From Ramazzottius varieornatus (lineage: Eukaryota > Tardigrada > Eutardigrada > Parachela > Ramazzottiidae), in assembly GCA_001949185.1 (NCBI GenBank), contig BDGG01000007.1, positions 871,556 through 935,555 of the forward strand: 64,000 bases of DNA, written 5' to 3'. A model generated the notes under the pieces. That model worked only from the letters and a program-made list of their open reading frames with translations, was not told the DNA's origin and made no database searches. Within the stretch, counting starts at the first letter, position 1. Every line of letters starts with the position of its first letter. The position numbers were made by a program, and so were the translations under genes. Of the stretch, positions 10,301-23,905 are shown one piece after another.

Positions 10301-13300
10301 CGGACTGGTCGCAGCGTCGTCATCCGTGCGTGCTCGAGCGTCGTCCATTGGTCGTTGACATTTGGAAGGCCGGACAAAATCCACTTTGGCGTTGTGGGAC
10401 ATGTCAACATCGATGAGTTGGTAAATCAGTCCGTCTTGGAGGTTGGCTCCGCAGGACTGAAGTTTGGGTATGTCTTCGGTGAAAGACAGTGGTCGGTTCC
10501 ATGCTCGAACTTGTGAGATCAGACCGTAGAATGGACCGATGCTGATCGAGCCGTACATCGGCAGGGACTTGACCATGGTGGGCGTTAATCCGCTGTCGAC
10601 TCGGATGGAATCAAGCGTGACCATCCAGGCGCCGTCCTCCAGCTGCCAGGTGAAGACGACGGAATGCCAAGCACCGTCGTTGACACGGATATTCTGTGGT
10701 GTGAAAGGCACCTGGACTTTGGTCGATGCCAGTATGAGGACAGCGCCTTGTTCGTTGACTTGGATGGCTTCACTTCCGCTCCGACGAACGGTCTCGGCAT
10801 CATTGGAGACAGAGAGGGTGAGGATGGTGGCGGTGTCGTTGGGTCGGCTAAACTTGACCCAGATGTTGATGGACAGGGCAGAGGTATTAAGTATGAAGGG
10901 TGTGAGGGAGGAGATTCGGGTGGACTTGGCTTGGTCGTACAGGAACCAGTCAAAATCGGTATCGGCCGCCTTCTGGCAGGTCGAGCCCGTCAAGTGCAGC
11001 GGACAGGAGCAGACGGGACCGGAGGAGGAGACGAAGCACCCGAAGTTGGCAGCGGGGCAGGTATCGGGTCGACATGACTCCACTGGACTGTCACACGTTT
11101 CCCCTGCAAGACGAAAATCAATGGGTCAAATGCTTCGAACTTGATAACCATTCTTTGTTGGAGAATTTCTGAAGTAAACGCCACCAAATCAGTTATCTCG
11201 TCAAGTTGAAATTCATTCTCACGATCAAACCACAGTTTCCGCAGATGGCATGGATTTGACATGAAGGGAGTTCGGGTGACTGTTTTCTACCTTTAGTTCA
11301 CCCGAAACTTCAGACGGAATTGAGTTTGGTGTTCATCGCAAAGACTCTCACCGGTGAAGCCTTCTTTACACGTGCATTTGAATCCATTCTGCAACACTTC
11401 GCATTCTGCGCCATTCTTGCACATGCCCGCCAAGCAGGGATCGACTTCGTAAACACAGCCCGGCCCGAAAAAGTCCTCAGTGCATTGACAGACGTCCTTC
11501 ACACCTTCCGTCGAGTTCGGCTGCAGACACTGTCCGCCATTCAAGCAGGGATTCCCGAAACACCTACAAATGAGCCAACCCTCACTTAAATCATCACAAT
11601 ACTTCAGTCGACGGGTAGTGATATCGGGAAACAAACCTACATATCGAACATCTGATTGCAGGTTGGTCCATGATAGCCATCGCGACACTGACAGAAGAAG
11701 GTTGAGCTGTTGCCATTCCAGACATCGAAGCATACTCCGCCATTCAGACAAGGACTGTTGGCACATGCCGACCTCTTCTGTTCACACCGTCGACCTTCCC
11801 ATCCGGTAAGACAAGTGCAGCTGGCTGTACCGTTCTCCATGTCATGACATGTTCCGTCGTTCAGACAAGTGTCCTTCTGACAATCCGCCTCGACTTTATC
11901 ACAAGTGTCGCCCTTGAAGCCGGCCTTGCACTGGCACGTGTAGCCGTTGACCAAGTCGATGCAGTGATCCGTGTTGTTGAGGTTGCAGGGAGAGGGTTCG
12001 CAGTCGTTGATGTTAATCTGACATTGCGTCCCATTGGTTCCTTCCGGACACGAGCATCTAGAAACAGTCAAGCGGTTGACATGTCACATCCAGAATTGCA
12101 CAGTAGTTTTTAGCAGCTGAGCTGACTCCATTTCTTTGGCTTTACCTGAAAGTGTCGACTTCGTTGGTGCAGTTGCCACCATTCTGGCATGGTGTACTGA
12201 GGCAGTGGTCGACACGATGCTGACACGTCGAGCCGACAAAGCCATCGGGACAATGACACTGGAAGGTGTCCAACTTGTTAACGCAAGTCCCCTTGTTCAA
12301 GCAGGGTAGACCGGCGCAGTTATCCACCATCTCCGCACACTCCGGACCTTTAAAAAGAAACCAATCGTTTGACTCTGTACGCCTTGAAACCGATCGCGAA
12401 TTTGTAAATTTCACTTCGAAAATGGGCTCACTGACCATACGGGCAACTGCGTTTGTTACACACACAATACAGTACACCACAATCATGTCGTTTACTGGAG
12501 TGGTTTACGACGGAGAAAGAGCACACATAATTCAGGCCGAGTTGGTCTTGTTCTGTTAGACTGTGTACGAATTGTTTGCCCACTTACCTAACCAGCCGGT
12601 GTTACAAATGCATCTTGCCACCGTGCTTTCCAAGTCGGCAAAGCAGAAGCCATTCTTGCAGTCGACGTCGGCGCACAAGTCGGCCATGTTCTCACAGTAG
12701 GTCCCCGAAAAGGGTTGAGCGCAGTCACAGCGGAAGTCATGGACCAAGTCCGTACACGTTCCACCATTGGCACATGGGTTGTCGCTGCAGTCGTCAATGT
12801 TGCTCTCGCAGTAGGTCCCGTTGAAGCCGGGTGGACAGCGACAGAAGAAACGGTCCATCTGTAGCCGCTCGCACTGGCCACCGTTCATGCAGACACCGGT
12901 AGCGCAAGGGTTGACTGTCTCGTTGCAGTACGGACCGGCAAAACCTTTCCGACAGAGGCATTGGTATGACTGGTCGGTCGTCCCGCGGTTCTGGCACATG
13001 CCGTGGTTGGGACAGCTGATGGAGGCGCAGTCCTTCGGCTCGATCTCACACCGAAGGCCTGCGCACAAAAATATGAATTCAAGTAAGACGCAATGAGAAA
13101 AGACTAGCAAGAGTCGATCACTTCCACATTAAATCAATGATCATTCACGAATATTGTCATCGATTGCATCGCGACATTTTTTCCAATGAATTGTCGACTC
13201 TCAGGGCACTTGTGCATTTTCTACAATCTCAGTTGGCAGTCACGCAGTCAAGCCAAAAGAAGTTAGGAAGGTTGCACTTTGATGTGCAATTATCTAGTGG

Positions 13301-16300
13301 GCTTATACCTGAATAGCCAGCTGAACAGGCGCATCGGTATCCACCATTTATATTCGAGCAGAAGCCTCCGTTGAAGCACGGCTGACTTGCGCACTGGTCC
13401 TCATTGTCATCGCACCTGTCTCCCGTAAAGCCCGGCAAACACTTGCACATGGCTCTGTGGTTCACCACTTCGCACCGTCCACCATTCAAACACCGTCCCG
13501 CTTCACACACCACCTGAAACCACACCTCAATAAAATTTCCCCGTAACATTCAAATTCACATGGGAAATGTTGTACCTCTTCACAAATGGTCGCCCCGCTG
13601 TCCGTTGTGGACTGCCCACCACTGCATTCTTCACACATGGTGGCCGCTTCCCTCATACTGACGAAATTCTTTGGACAAGCTGTGCACGGTGCCAGTCCGG
13701 TCGGCGAATACTCGCCCGGCAGACACTGCGTCCGACATTGGCTTACCGAAGTGGCCCCGGAAGTGACCGTGTACATGCCCACTGGACATTGGGTGCAGTT
13801 TTTGTATGCTCCAGCACTTGCAACCGAGGAATACGTGTCTTTGGGACAGGCCAGGCACGGTAAGACACCGTTGGGTGAATAGGTTCCAGCTAAGCAAGCC
13901 GGAAGACATTCGTTGATGAACTTGGCTCCGTACGTCGACGTGAAGAAACCATCGGGACATTTCCAGCAGCTGGTCTGGCCGGAAGAGTTCTGGTACGAAC
14001 CGGGTGGGCAGAGAAGGCAGGAAGCCAGGTCCAGTTTGCGACTGCTGGCGCTGGAAAGGATGGCGGGCGAAGCGGTCGATGAAAGGGACGAAGCGAAAGT
14101 ACCGACGGGACAATCTAAACAGACTTTGTTCTTGATGAGCGTCTGTCCCGACAGACAGGTGTAACCTACCAAAGAACCACGATAAACCTTAGAATTTGAT
14201 TTCTCGTCAAAGGGATTTTTTTGTGTCGGGTTTTGACCAAAGGGTTCCCCCTTGGGCAAGCTGAGCCCACCTCGTGTAGAGTTGGACTCGATGGCTTCCA
14301 AATTAGCGCAGACGGTGTTAGCGTCTTGCAGTTTCCATATTGAGGTGATGGCTGGGTCTGTGGGTGGGACGGAAAAGTCGAACATGGTGTCGATGGTCAA
14401 GCCGCACAAGTCGTACAGCCGAGCGGTGGGACGTGAAGGCGCGATGCGGTACTGAAAGAGTCCTTCAACGGCCATGTTGGAAGCTGATGAAGGGCTCATC
14501 TTTGATGACAGTGCAGTGACTGTGATGGGCACATCAATGGTCTTGGAGCACTTGGTACTCAGCATCTCCGTAATGATTTCCTGCTGGGTGGTGACGTACT
14601 TGTTGTACTGCGCCAGGCATTCGGGTGTGGGTGAGGAAGGTGCGACGTAGACGACGGCGACGATGGCGTCGTAGACAGGCTCATGACCAGCTAAAAAAAA
14701 CAACGTTCTTTTGTCCACGGATTGCCAGGGTATTACAGGCGTCTTCTTTTACAGGCACGAGCGATGGGCAGAGAATTTTAGAGGGATTACCGTGCCATTT
14801 TTCTACGGTTCACCAAGGTTATTAGTCGGCCAAGGCTCGGTCTTACCTTATGGGTGGCGACCGATGCAAATAATGCGAGCAAGGTCCGAGCCTCAAAAAA
14901 GGAGAATGTGACCTCGGAAAAATTCCTAACATGTATTTCAGGAATCCTGAAATGCATTTTAGGATTCCTAAAACACATTTCAAGATTNNNNNNNNNNNNN
15001 NNNNNNNNNNNNNNNNNNNNNNNNNNNNNNNNNNNNNAATCCTGATATGTGTTTTAGGAATTCTGAGATGCATTTCAGGATCCCTGAAGCACATGTTAGG
15101 AATTTTTCCGCCATTACATTCTCCTTTTTTGAGGCTCGGAGCTGGCTCGCATTATTTGCATCGCTCGTCGTCCATATTACCTTCTGGAACACAGCTTGGA
15201 ACGTAGATGTCGCTGTTGTTGCCCGAGGCACTCCGTGGATCGCAAACGTAGTCCGGCACAGCGCCATTGGCAAACACAAAGCCGGCATTGCAGCTGAAGG
15301 AACATATTACCTACAATAAGCCTCGCAGTTAATTTTTGACCTTCTCTACTTTCGTCAAGCTGAAGTCCGATCAATTTTGATTCTCGATACCGTTCCATCG
15401 GATCTCGTTCTGCAGCTGGTCACTCCATTGTCCGGGGCACCAACCGATGCCTCGGTACAAGGTACCGGCAGCACCAGTACCTCAAAGGAACAACTGGTCG
15501 AGCGGTTGTTGCTATCCGTCACCGTTGCCGTCACATTCACGAAGTCGCTGGGGTGAAGGTCCACCCACTCTGGGGAATAAGATATCTGGCGATCTTTGGT
15601 CCCAGTAAGGATTTCGACGGGATGAGTGCCATTGTTAAACCGTAACTGGGCATAATCTTGACCAGCTTCCAGAGTGAGGTTGTACGATCTCGAGCAAGCG
15701 ATGATCGGCGGTGCCTCCTCCACAACCCGAACCTACCCCAGAAACACCATATGGGTCCAGTTGGCTAAGCTTGGTTTAAGAACTTGAAATCTTTGCTGAT
15801 ATCGGTGTAAATACATTGGGCCAGATCGATATTACAAGCGGCGCACGCGTCCGTCAAATAGCAGTGAAAAGTGCGCCACTTAGGAAAGCAGTTAAACTCG
15901 ACCAGATCGTTTGCCCAGGTGGCGCACGCTTTCCGTTCATGACAATGAAAATATGCGCCACTTGGAGAACAATCTGGTCGAGTTGGTTGGCCGAGCTTCT
16001 ATATCCGGTAATACCAACCTGAAAGCTGCAAGTGGCGTTGTTCCCATCAGCGTCGAAGGCCACATACTCCACATGTCTATCTTCGAAGACCACGATTCCC
16101 GGCGCAAAGTTGTCCGGTCTAACTTCCATCCTGGCTATTCGTCCACTGTTATCCTTGGCCACCGGCACCTCATACTGCACAGCGTCCACTTTCCCGTTAC
16201 TGGCTTTATGCACCACCACCGTCTGTTTCGGACACGACACGAACCTAGGAGGTTCGTTATCGACACACACGGGCGTCGTGGCGTTCCACCCGACCACCGC

Positions 16301-19300
16301 TTTCTCGTCTTCGTCAGCTGCGCACCCGTAAAACTCCATCTTAAGGCAAGGGTTGCCGATGTAACTGAGGACTCCCACTGCCAGGAAGCGACCTCGGACG
16401 GATGGACGGAGTGGGATGGTGGAGAGTGCGCCATAGGTTGGGGCTGTGTCGGAGATGTCGCCATCGAGCGCGCTGTAGCGACCGTCGGATGTGAGCTTGG
16501 TAAAGAGGCGGAATTGTGTTACCCGACCGGCCATCCCATCCGCCACCACACCTGCAAGAATGCAGAAAAATATAAAATTATTTATCGCTCATACGATTGA
16601 CCGATCGAAGTTACACTATTCGTTGATTGAATGAGTTTACGAAGAATCGATTATGCATTAATGTTCCACGTACCTTTTAGCCGCACCGTGGTGATTCTGT
16701 AGATTCTGCCCAAGTCCATTTCCATGTAGGTGAAATTCTCTTGTCTAGCACACCATCCCGTCGACGCACTTAGCCTCAAGTTCCGCAACTCGAAGCCAGG
16801 AATCTCCGAAGTAGACTTCATGGCCATGTCGGGAATCCAGCCTGCTGACAAGCCCACTGGTCTGATCACTGCACAGTCCGACTGTCGCTGACACATCAAG
16901 GGGCTGTCATCTGTCAAGACGTAGCCCGCTCTACTACATTGGAACTTGACCAGAGCCGACTCTTCGTAGGTTGCGGCCATCTGGATGCCGTCGGCTGGAC
17001 GACCAGGGTCGGTGCACGTGGGGCCGTCACAACGGAGACTACCAAAGTCCCAGATACCGTGCTTGGTGCACCGTACGATCTGGTCGCCCACACTGCTTTC
17101 ACCTATTGACACAACACGCTCATTACAACACCGTCAGGCTGGCGAATCGTACGATACCGAAGGGGACAAAAAGACTGACCTGAGGTGACGAAAGGGAAGA
17201 CACAGTCGAAGCCGAAGTACGAGCCGTACGTTGTCCGAGACAAGTTGGAGTAGAAGGAACCAGGAAGTAGCGTAGGTCGCTTACAGTCAACCAGCTCGCA
17301 GAAGGGTTGCTGACCGGTCAACCTGCAACAGAAAGCATAGCCATGATGGCGCACTGATCTCAGTCGAGAGAGAGATGGCTGCTTCTTACCAGTAGGATTT
17401 GTCGGTGGCGCGTCGATCGTAGACGCATTTCCTTGCAGCGGCCATGGCCGTCCCCGGTAGCTTATACTGCGGACCGCGGCACATGAGCGACACGTTGCGC
17501 CCAAGTCCCACCGTGTCACTTCCTGGGTCCACAGCCAGTCCAGTCCGCAAGTCGTCTTGGAAGTTTTGGCAAACAGCCGGCAAGCACAGCGGTTGGGTGT
17601 CGCTCCACTCGCCACCTTCGACGCACTTCAGCGTCGCACTACCCACCATCTCAAAACCGAACAGACAGGCAAAGTTTGCCGTGTCGCCGAAACGGAAGAT
17701 GGACTGCGTGCTGAGGAGGACACCGTTCAGGGGAGAGAGTAACGGCAGGCAGCTTTGTGGGACGCAGGTTTTATTGATGAGGAGTGTATCACCTTCGATG
17801 GTGCCAGTCTCGAATTCGCTCAAAAAGTATGCCGAGGTTCCGTTGGACTGGTAGATTTGGTAACCGATGTGGCATCCACACTCGACACTTCCCGGTGTGT
17901 TCAGGCAAACCTGGAATATAATCCGATTTATCCACTTGATCCGACAAATTAAAAAACCTGTTCGAATTTATACCTGGTCGCAACCGCCGTTCTTTCCGTC
18001 GTTGCATTCGTTGACATCCAGACAGGACTGCTTCCAACAGCCGATCAAATCTAACCGCATACAAGGTCCTTCCAGATAGCTCTCTACCCTGATTCTGACC
18101 ACCTGCGTCTCAATGGCGGTATGTAGCAGCGTTCCAGTGGTCGAGTTGGCAAAGACGGGAAAGACCATGGCGTCACCGTTAGGCTCTGAGTAAAGCGTCA
18201 TGTTGCCGCTCTCAATGTCCTTGTACAGAATGGAGAAGGACTTTACGGCGGCTAGCATGTTCGAACCACCGAGAACTGGCAGGATGCGGATAGCCGACAC
18301 CACTTTCGGCGCGTTGAGGTTGATTTCCACCCAGTTGTCGGTTGGGTGGTTGGAAGTACCGCACCAGCCGCGAGACGAAAGGCCAATTTGCGTCTTATCG
18401 TAGTCTGGGATGGAACCTGATACCGTTATTCCGTAGATCTCGGGCCTAAAATTTTAACGAAAGCTGAAGGTTGGGGAAAAAACCGATTTAAGCACTTGGA
18501 CAGCTGGCAAACGATAAGCGCAAAATCGTTCTTTGGAGCGGCGCACGTTTTCCTTCCAGTTGCTGCCAGCGTGCGCGAATTTAGAGCACAACCTAGCAAG
18601 TGGCGCACGCTTATATTGAGATTAGCTGGAAGCGTGCGCCAAATTAGACAACGATCTTGCACGTTTCGTTTGCCAGCCTATCATGTCTTGAATTTCATCA
18701 TGGTTTCACCTAAAGGCGCCGATGCCAAAAAGAACACTCTTCGAGCAGTCAGGTAGTCCCGCATAGCCCGCACGACATTTGCAGTAGTGATCGCCCACAA
18801 CGTTGACACACTCCGTCGATGCCCCATCGCACGTTGATCTGTCGAGACACTCATCGATGTCTGCACATGAGGGCAATTGGCCGAATGTCTGGTTGGATAG
18901 GCACGTCACGTCTGCTGATCCCTTCAGTTGAAAACCCGGCAGACATCCGACAATCAGCTTGTCACCGAAGAAGAAGTCGGTCTGCTTCGTGTCGTAGATG
19001 AAACCGTGGGTAATGTTGGGAAGAGGAAGGCACTTCTGACGAGTGCAAGAGGGGACAGGGGCGGACCAGCTAGTGTTGGCCAGACAGACGACTGCCGACG
19101 CACCGGTCAGACCGTAACCTGGCTCGCAGAAGAAACTAATGACCGACCTGTAATCAAAATATTGTTGTGATTTGAAAAGCCGGAGTAAATCTTTGGACGT
19201 AGAAAGTGGTGTTACCCAAATTGGTATTGGTTTCCCGTCAAGACTCTGGCACTCAGATGGGAGACCGCCACCGGTGGTAGTATCAATTCCGGACATCGAG

Positions 19301-22300
19301 AGCTTCCACAAGACGGTACAGCGGTCCAACTTCCGTCTTCTCGACAAGTCACACTTTCCTTCTCTTTCCCACTCTGGAACCCGAAGCCTTGTAGACACTT
19401 GTACTCGACCACTCCGCCGTAGCTGAAACCTGTCACGTTGACCGGTATGGCATTCAGCGCCACCGGGACACTTCCGCAGTACTCTGGCTGACAGACCGGG
19501 ATCTTCTTGACAGACCAGTTGCCACCCGGCAGACACTTCGCATCGATCCGTTCAGCTCCAGACTCGGCACGGACACTCAGCTCGTAACCTACAGGACAAG
19601 TGATGGCCACGTGCGTTCCGACGATGGTCAGGTTGGTGGAGACCAGAATCGGTTCAGTCCGACCCACTGATCCGTCTGAGGGACTTCGGCTTTGTCCGCT
19701 TTGTGAATGGCTGAGCTGGACCAAGTCCGGACAGTCGACCGAATACGCCACGGTGAAGACTGTGCTGCTGCCCATCGGACCAGACAGAAGCTTGATCAGG
19801 GCGTCACCAGACGGCACATGTAGACCAAACGAGTCGCCATTCGGCCCAGAAAGCAAACCAGTTTCGTTCTGGCTGGGAAATAACAGCTTGCTGTTGCCCT
19901 TCTTGTCCATCGAAGAATCTGCCTCTATCTCAAAAACCTTCAGGGTGTCGAGGGGTTGTAACGCGACTTTCGTGAAGCTCAGCGTGAATGGCCGACTGTC
20001 GCGCGGCTTGATGCGGTAAGAACATGCCAGGTTTCGCGGAAAAGGCAATTCATCTCCTCCTGCGAAAACGGCGTACACCGTTTAGTCAAAAAAATCGATA
20101 AGACTGAGAACGCATCATACTAAAGGGGCGGAAAGCCGTCACCCACACCAGGCAGATATTAGCCATACCAAGGAATTAATCAGGTGAAAGAATCTGCTTT
20201 AAAGTTCTATCACTTCACGAAATCTGATTTCTTGGCCGACGATCGTTTTTACCTGGTGTGTGGAAGACTCCGGTAGAGTTTCCAAACTCCAAATCACAGG
20301 TCGCGGCGAAGCGAAAGCTAAAATTCCCATTCCTGTCCTTTGTGCCATCACTCCGCAGTGACGTCACAAAGAGGTACAGCTGGTTGGTGGTTGACTGCAG
20401 CACTCGTTGATTCGTCATACTGGACCCATCTGGAAACGATGTTATCAGCGGACTTGTCGCCGTCGCTCCATCTCGAACATTGATTGCAAAATTCCCTCCC
20501 TCCAACGACTCTTCAATGTCCAGCGTGATGGTGGAACCCGCTGGTCCGGTAACCGTATAGACGCATTCTTTCAGGAATAGGGAAGTTGAGGGAATCAGCA
20601 CACGTTGAAACTCGTCCGTCGCTGTCACTTCTCCACCACATTGAGTGTAAACTTCGCTCAACGTCGCAGTGAAACCTTTGCCTTGGAGGGAAGCATCACT
20701 GCTGAATTTGACCAAGAGAAGCCCGTTAGTGGATCGGAATGTCAATGGGGAGGAAATGTCACCGGAAAGTGCGGCCAATGATACTGCCGAGCTTTGTAAA
20801 GGCGATGCCGACAATACCGTCATGAAATCTTTGTCTTTTTCCGTGGAAAACTCTGTGAAGGTAAGCTCGACTTCGCGGTCAAAGTTGCCAGTGTCGATCA
20901 GCCAGAAGCAGGAAGAGTTGGCTGGATAGTTTGAAGGAAAGTTAGGAGAGGAAATGACAGAGTTGAGAGACGTAATGTGGAAAGTACAGAAAGAGTCTTG
21001 CTTGCGCGGGCAGTTGAATTCGTCCGAGCGGGATTCGCACTCAAAGACTCCATCACAGACTTTCGAATCGTCGATGCATTTGTCCTCGCCGAGACATCGG
21101 GTAGTCTTCTTGGGACAAGCCTTGATTTGGCACACGAAGGGTAGGAGTGTCTCACAGGCTTCCATTTTCCAGTTGTCGGTCTTTTGGTACGAACTAGCAA
21201 CCAGCTTTGTACAGTTGCCGTTGTGGAAGTTGGGTTCGCCGATGGCCCATGAGCCGGAGAAGAGTCCATTGGAGAGACTGGGGAAGACGGACGTTCCGTA
21301 TTGAGCAAGGAAGGGCAGGTACCCCAGAGAGGACTGGGAAGGCGAATCGATCCAAAAGTCGTCGGGATGGCGGCTGGTGTTGGACAGAGTGAACAGTGAG
21401 GATATCCATGCGTTGTCAAAGTTATCCTTCACTATAGGAAGTGAGCCACCAATCCTACAGGAAATAACACACCAGTGCAATGATGAATGCACCAGAATTT
21501 CAGAATCAATCGTAGACCACAGTCGAAGGAAAACTGCCATTGTTTCAGCTCTATCATTCGAACAAGCGCTGGTGTTATTTCAGAGTATCAAATTTCTACT
21601 CCAAACCGTGACGTCACAATTAAAATCTGATCGAACGACGTTACCGCGGAATTCAACCTGTTGATTGATCCGATTCTGAAATGTTAGTTTTTGCTCGGGT
21701 TCAATTTGGCAGACTGGAATTAGGATTTCCCGACGAGTTTTTCTCTGTTTTTCGGATTATTAGATGGTGTGTTTTTTAGTTTAATGACAAGTATAGGTTG
21801 CAATTTAATAAGTCCTGGCGTCAGGGAAGGCTCCATGGCGATTGAAGGAAGCCTTGAGGACTTACCGGTTGCATGTGAGATTGGCAGTGGCCCATGACGC
21901 TTTTTTCTCAAAGTGTCTGTAGCATCTCCAGTCGAGCAAGAACCAATCTGTAAAGACAATAGCATCGATGCAAACGCAAGAGTTACAGTTACAGCACAAT
22001 GCTTGTCAGCCACAACTTGTCGCAATAAATTTTAGAGCCGTCACACCAGCGTGGACAACGGCAGGCATTGTCCGAAAGAAGAGCAACGGGGTTGATGACA
22101 GGGATCTTCTTCTTCACGTCGTAACTCACCCTCTCTCGCCACTCTTTGTAATACTTACGCAACGTTGCCACTTCCAAGTATCTCAGAAACGCCTTGATCA
22201 CCCAATTTTGCGTAAAAAAATGTCCTCGAAAAGTCAATCAGATGAGGTATATTTACAACGCCGAATTTTTTCTTGTCTCTGATGTAAATTCGAATGCTTT

Positions 22301-22704
22301 CTTCATTTCCTTCCTTATTCGGTTACTGAGAGTGCTTACCTTTGGGACAGTGAAATAAATCTGGAACAACCTGGAAACAGAATAGTGTATGTCAGTCGGA
22401 AGTCATGCCATTTTGATACAACGAACTGGAAACGCGAAAGCCAGTGGTCAGTCGTTAATAATTAGCAGCGGTATCATACGGTGATTGGTACGGGCTTAGA
22501 AAATATTTTTACACCATAGTACCGCACCCAACAAACTCTCAGCTTTTGAAGACGTTTCCGGCCTAATCTGAAATTTGTGCTTACCGTAAGTTCCACATCG
22601 TTCCTTTGACACAAACAATCACATATAAATACTCCAAACAAAAATAACAACAAGAACAAATTCCCAAGAAGCCGCTTGCTCCTGGACAAAGCTTGAAACT
22701 CCAT
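7333..22704 (-). CDS. uif: Uninflatable-like giant modular membrane receptor
   Basis: Twenty-four exons join without a frame break into 3705 residues, close to Drosophila Uninflatable, whose domain order it follows. Exons: 22704-22585, 22370-22340, 21947-21866, 21454-20253, 20059-19216, 19147-18710, 18445-17974, 17910-17390, 17322-17180, 17102-16674, 16551-16019, 15732-15391, 15310-15181, 14690-13576, 13513-13309, 13058-12588, 12347-12146, 12057-11641, 11563-11352, 11103-9238, 9062-8720, 8653-8408, 8146-7881, 7820-7333. Order: signal peptide, C-type lectin (about 48-185), LDLa, CUB-like modules, sushi, calcium-EGF, two discoidin (F5/8C) domains, HYR pair, ephrin-receptor-like Cys repeats (about 1950-2134), about 14 EGF repeats (2136-2690), LamG/pentraxin, HYR, sushi, more Cys repeats, two EGFs, one TM helix (about 3545-3567) and a 138-residue cytoplasmic tail. 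In insects the protein acts at the apical surface of epithelia, in tracheal growth and Notch modulation; here that role is inferred. Introns of the 5' half carry inverted-repeat elements. Confidence 0.9.
14880..15170. repeat. Large palindrome interrupted by an assembly gap
   Basis: The left arm (ATTATGCGAGC..., then CCTCAAAAAAGGAGAATGTG, then repeated ATCCTGAAATGCATTT-like words) is matched on the right in reverse complement (TTCTCCTTTTTTGAGG, then GCTCGCATTATTTGC), with arms of about 110 bp. It lies in the intron between the exons at 15181 and 14690 of the uninflatable-like gene. Inner parts of the arms are short tandem AT-rich words. Confidence 0.85.
14988..15037. other. Assembly gap (50 N)
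   Basis: Fifty unknown bases at the centre of the palindrome. A round number of N suggests a gap of unknown true size. Confidence 0.99.
15838..16000. mobile_element. Family-3 MITE-like elements, about one and a half copies in a uif intron
   Basis: CTCGACCAGATCGTTTGCCC, then GGTGGCGCACGC, pairs with GCGCCACTTGG and CTGGTCGAG in reverse orientation (15897-15982). A partial extra unit (GGCGCACGCG ... AGTGCGCCACTT) lies immediately before it. It is wholly inside the intron between exons ending 16019 and starting 15732. Confidence 0.7.
18503..18678. mobile_element. Family-3 MITE-like element in a uif intron
   Basis: Ends CTGGCAAACGATAAGCG and, on the other strand, CTGGCAAACGAAACGTGC form the terminal inverted repeat. 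Inside are two GGCGCACG/GTGCGCC inverted pairs. It occupies most of the 264-nt intron between exons ending 18710 and starting 18445. Confidence 0.78.
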
Positions 22705-23905
22705 GGTGAAGGTGAGCAGATGGTGAACGATCCGCCCAATGTTCGTTTAGATACTCAGCAGGAAGATTCCAGGGTGGAAAGAGTCCAAAAAAATTCCCGC
22801 CATACAGCTCATGATCATGCCCAGACAACGGAGACTGGGCAAGAGAATTTCCAGTAAGCAAGCCTGGTTCCAGCGAAAACACTGTAGTCAATCAGGATTC
22901 GAAAGTGGGCCAATGATTCAGCTGGAATATCAGCATTGACTGAAGGAAAAGAACAACACGTTAACTTGGGGCACGTTTAATGAGGCGGCGAATGATTAGT
23001 GTATATTCACTCTACTGTCTTAGAGGTGTGAAAAGAATAACCAGCTAACATGATTCGAACTTTGTAAAAGTTGTAGCTACAAGATTTTAATGAAGCGTCA
23101 CTGATGAGCGCTCTTGCATACCTGGAGTAAAAATACGCTGCACTGCTTGTAGGCACGTTCTTACTTCGTAGTGCACCTTTGGCCTGGCCCTTCTTCCTTT
23201 TGTACAATTCTTCTCCCTCCTGTGGATTTTAATAGCCTATATCAAGCTGTTTTGATCATTTCGGCCTCTCGAAAGCATGCGAGAAGTGGATGAAGGCAAA
23301 CAGTAACAGGTGATAAACGGCGCATGTCCGAGTTATCGATCCAAGGCTGTTTGAATGGGCACTGGCCAGCCAGCCGATCGTATGTCTTGTGTACAAAGAT
23401 TCATCATGTCATGCTATATTAATATGTCGACTTCAAGTGGAACGAAAGGAACGGAACGGACATCATACCGTCGTCCGCCTTATTTATTACAATCCACCAA
23501 TCAACTGGGTATAAGTGTGCCGTTTTGCAATGGGTTGCGCCGCGCCGAAATGACCGGAATTCCCCTTCACGGAAGTTGGCACAAGTAATACGCAACGACT
23601 TTTACAATCTTATCGAGGAACGAAGCCGAAAGATTTGATATGGTTGTACTGCCCCATAAAGCTCTGATTTCTTCGCAGGGTCGTCAGGATACCTTACGCA
23701 ACTATGTTTATTCACCGTTCATATCTTATTGAAAATGATATGGCCATTGTTGAACGAATTTCCATTTCAAGGTCGGTTTATGATGGCGAATATCGAAGGA
23801 AGGGTTTGTCACCGTCAATTACCACACTGCGGATCGCTCCTTTCCTCCATCAACCGCAGACAAGACGAAACGAAATCCCTTTTGACCCGGAAAGTTGCTT
23901 GAAAA
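22705..23905. other. Divergent intergenic region between uif and the GH43 gene
   Basis: About 1.2 kb between two divergently transcribed genes, so it should hold both promoters. Small ORFs have no recognisable domain. I saw no repeat of note. Confidence 0.5.

Noticed and set aside
9128-11083. Many plus-strand open frames over the uif exons
   Set aside because: They are shadows of the long minus-strand coding exons, whose joined frame is continuous over 3705 residues.
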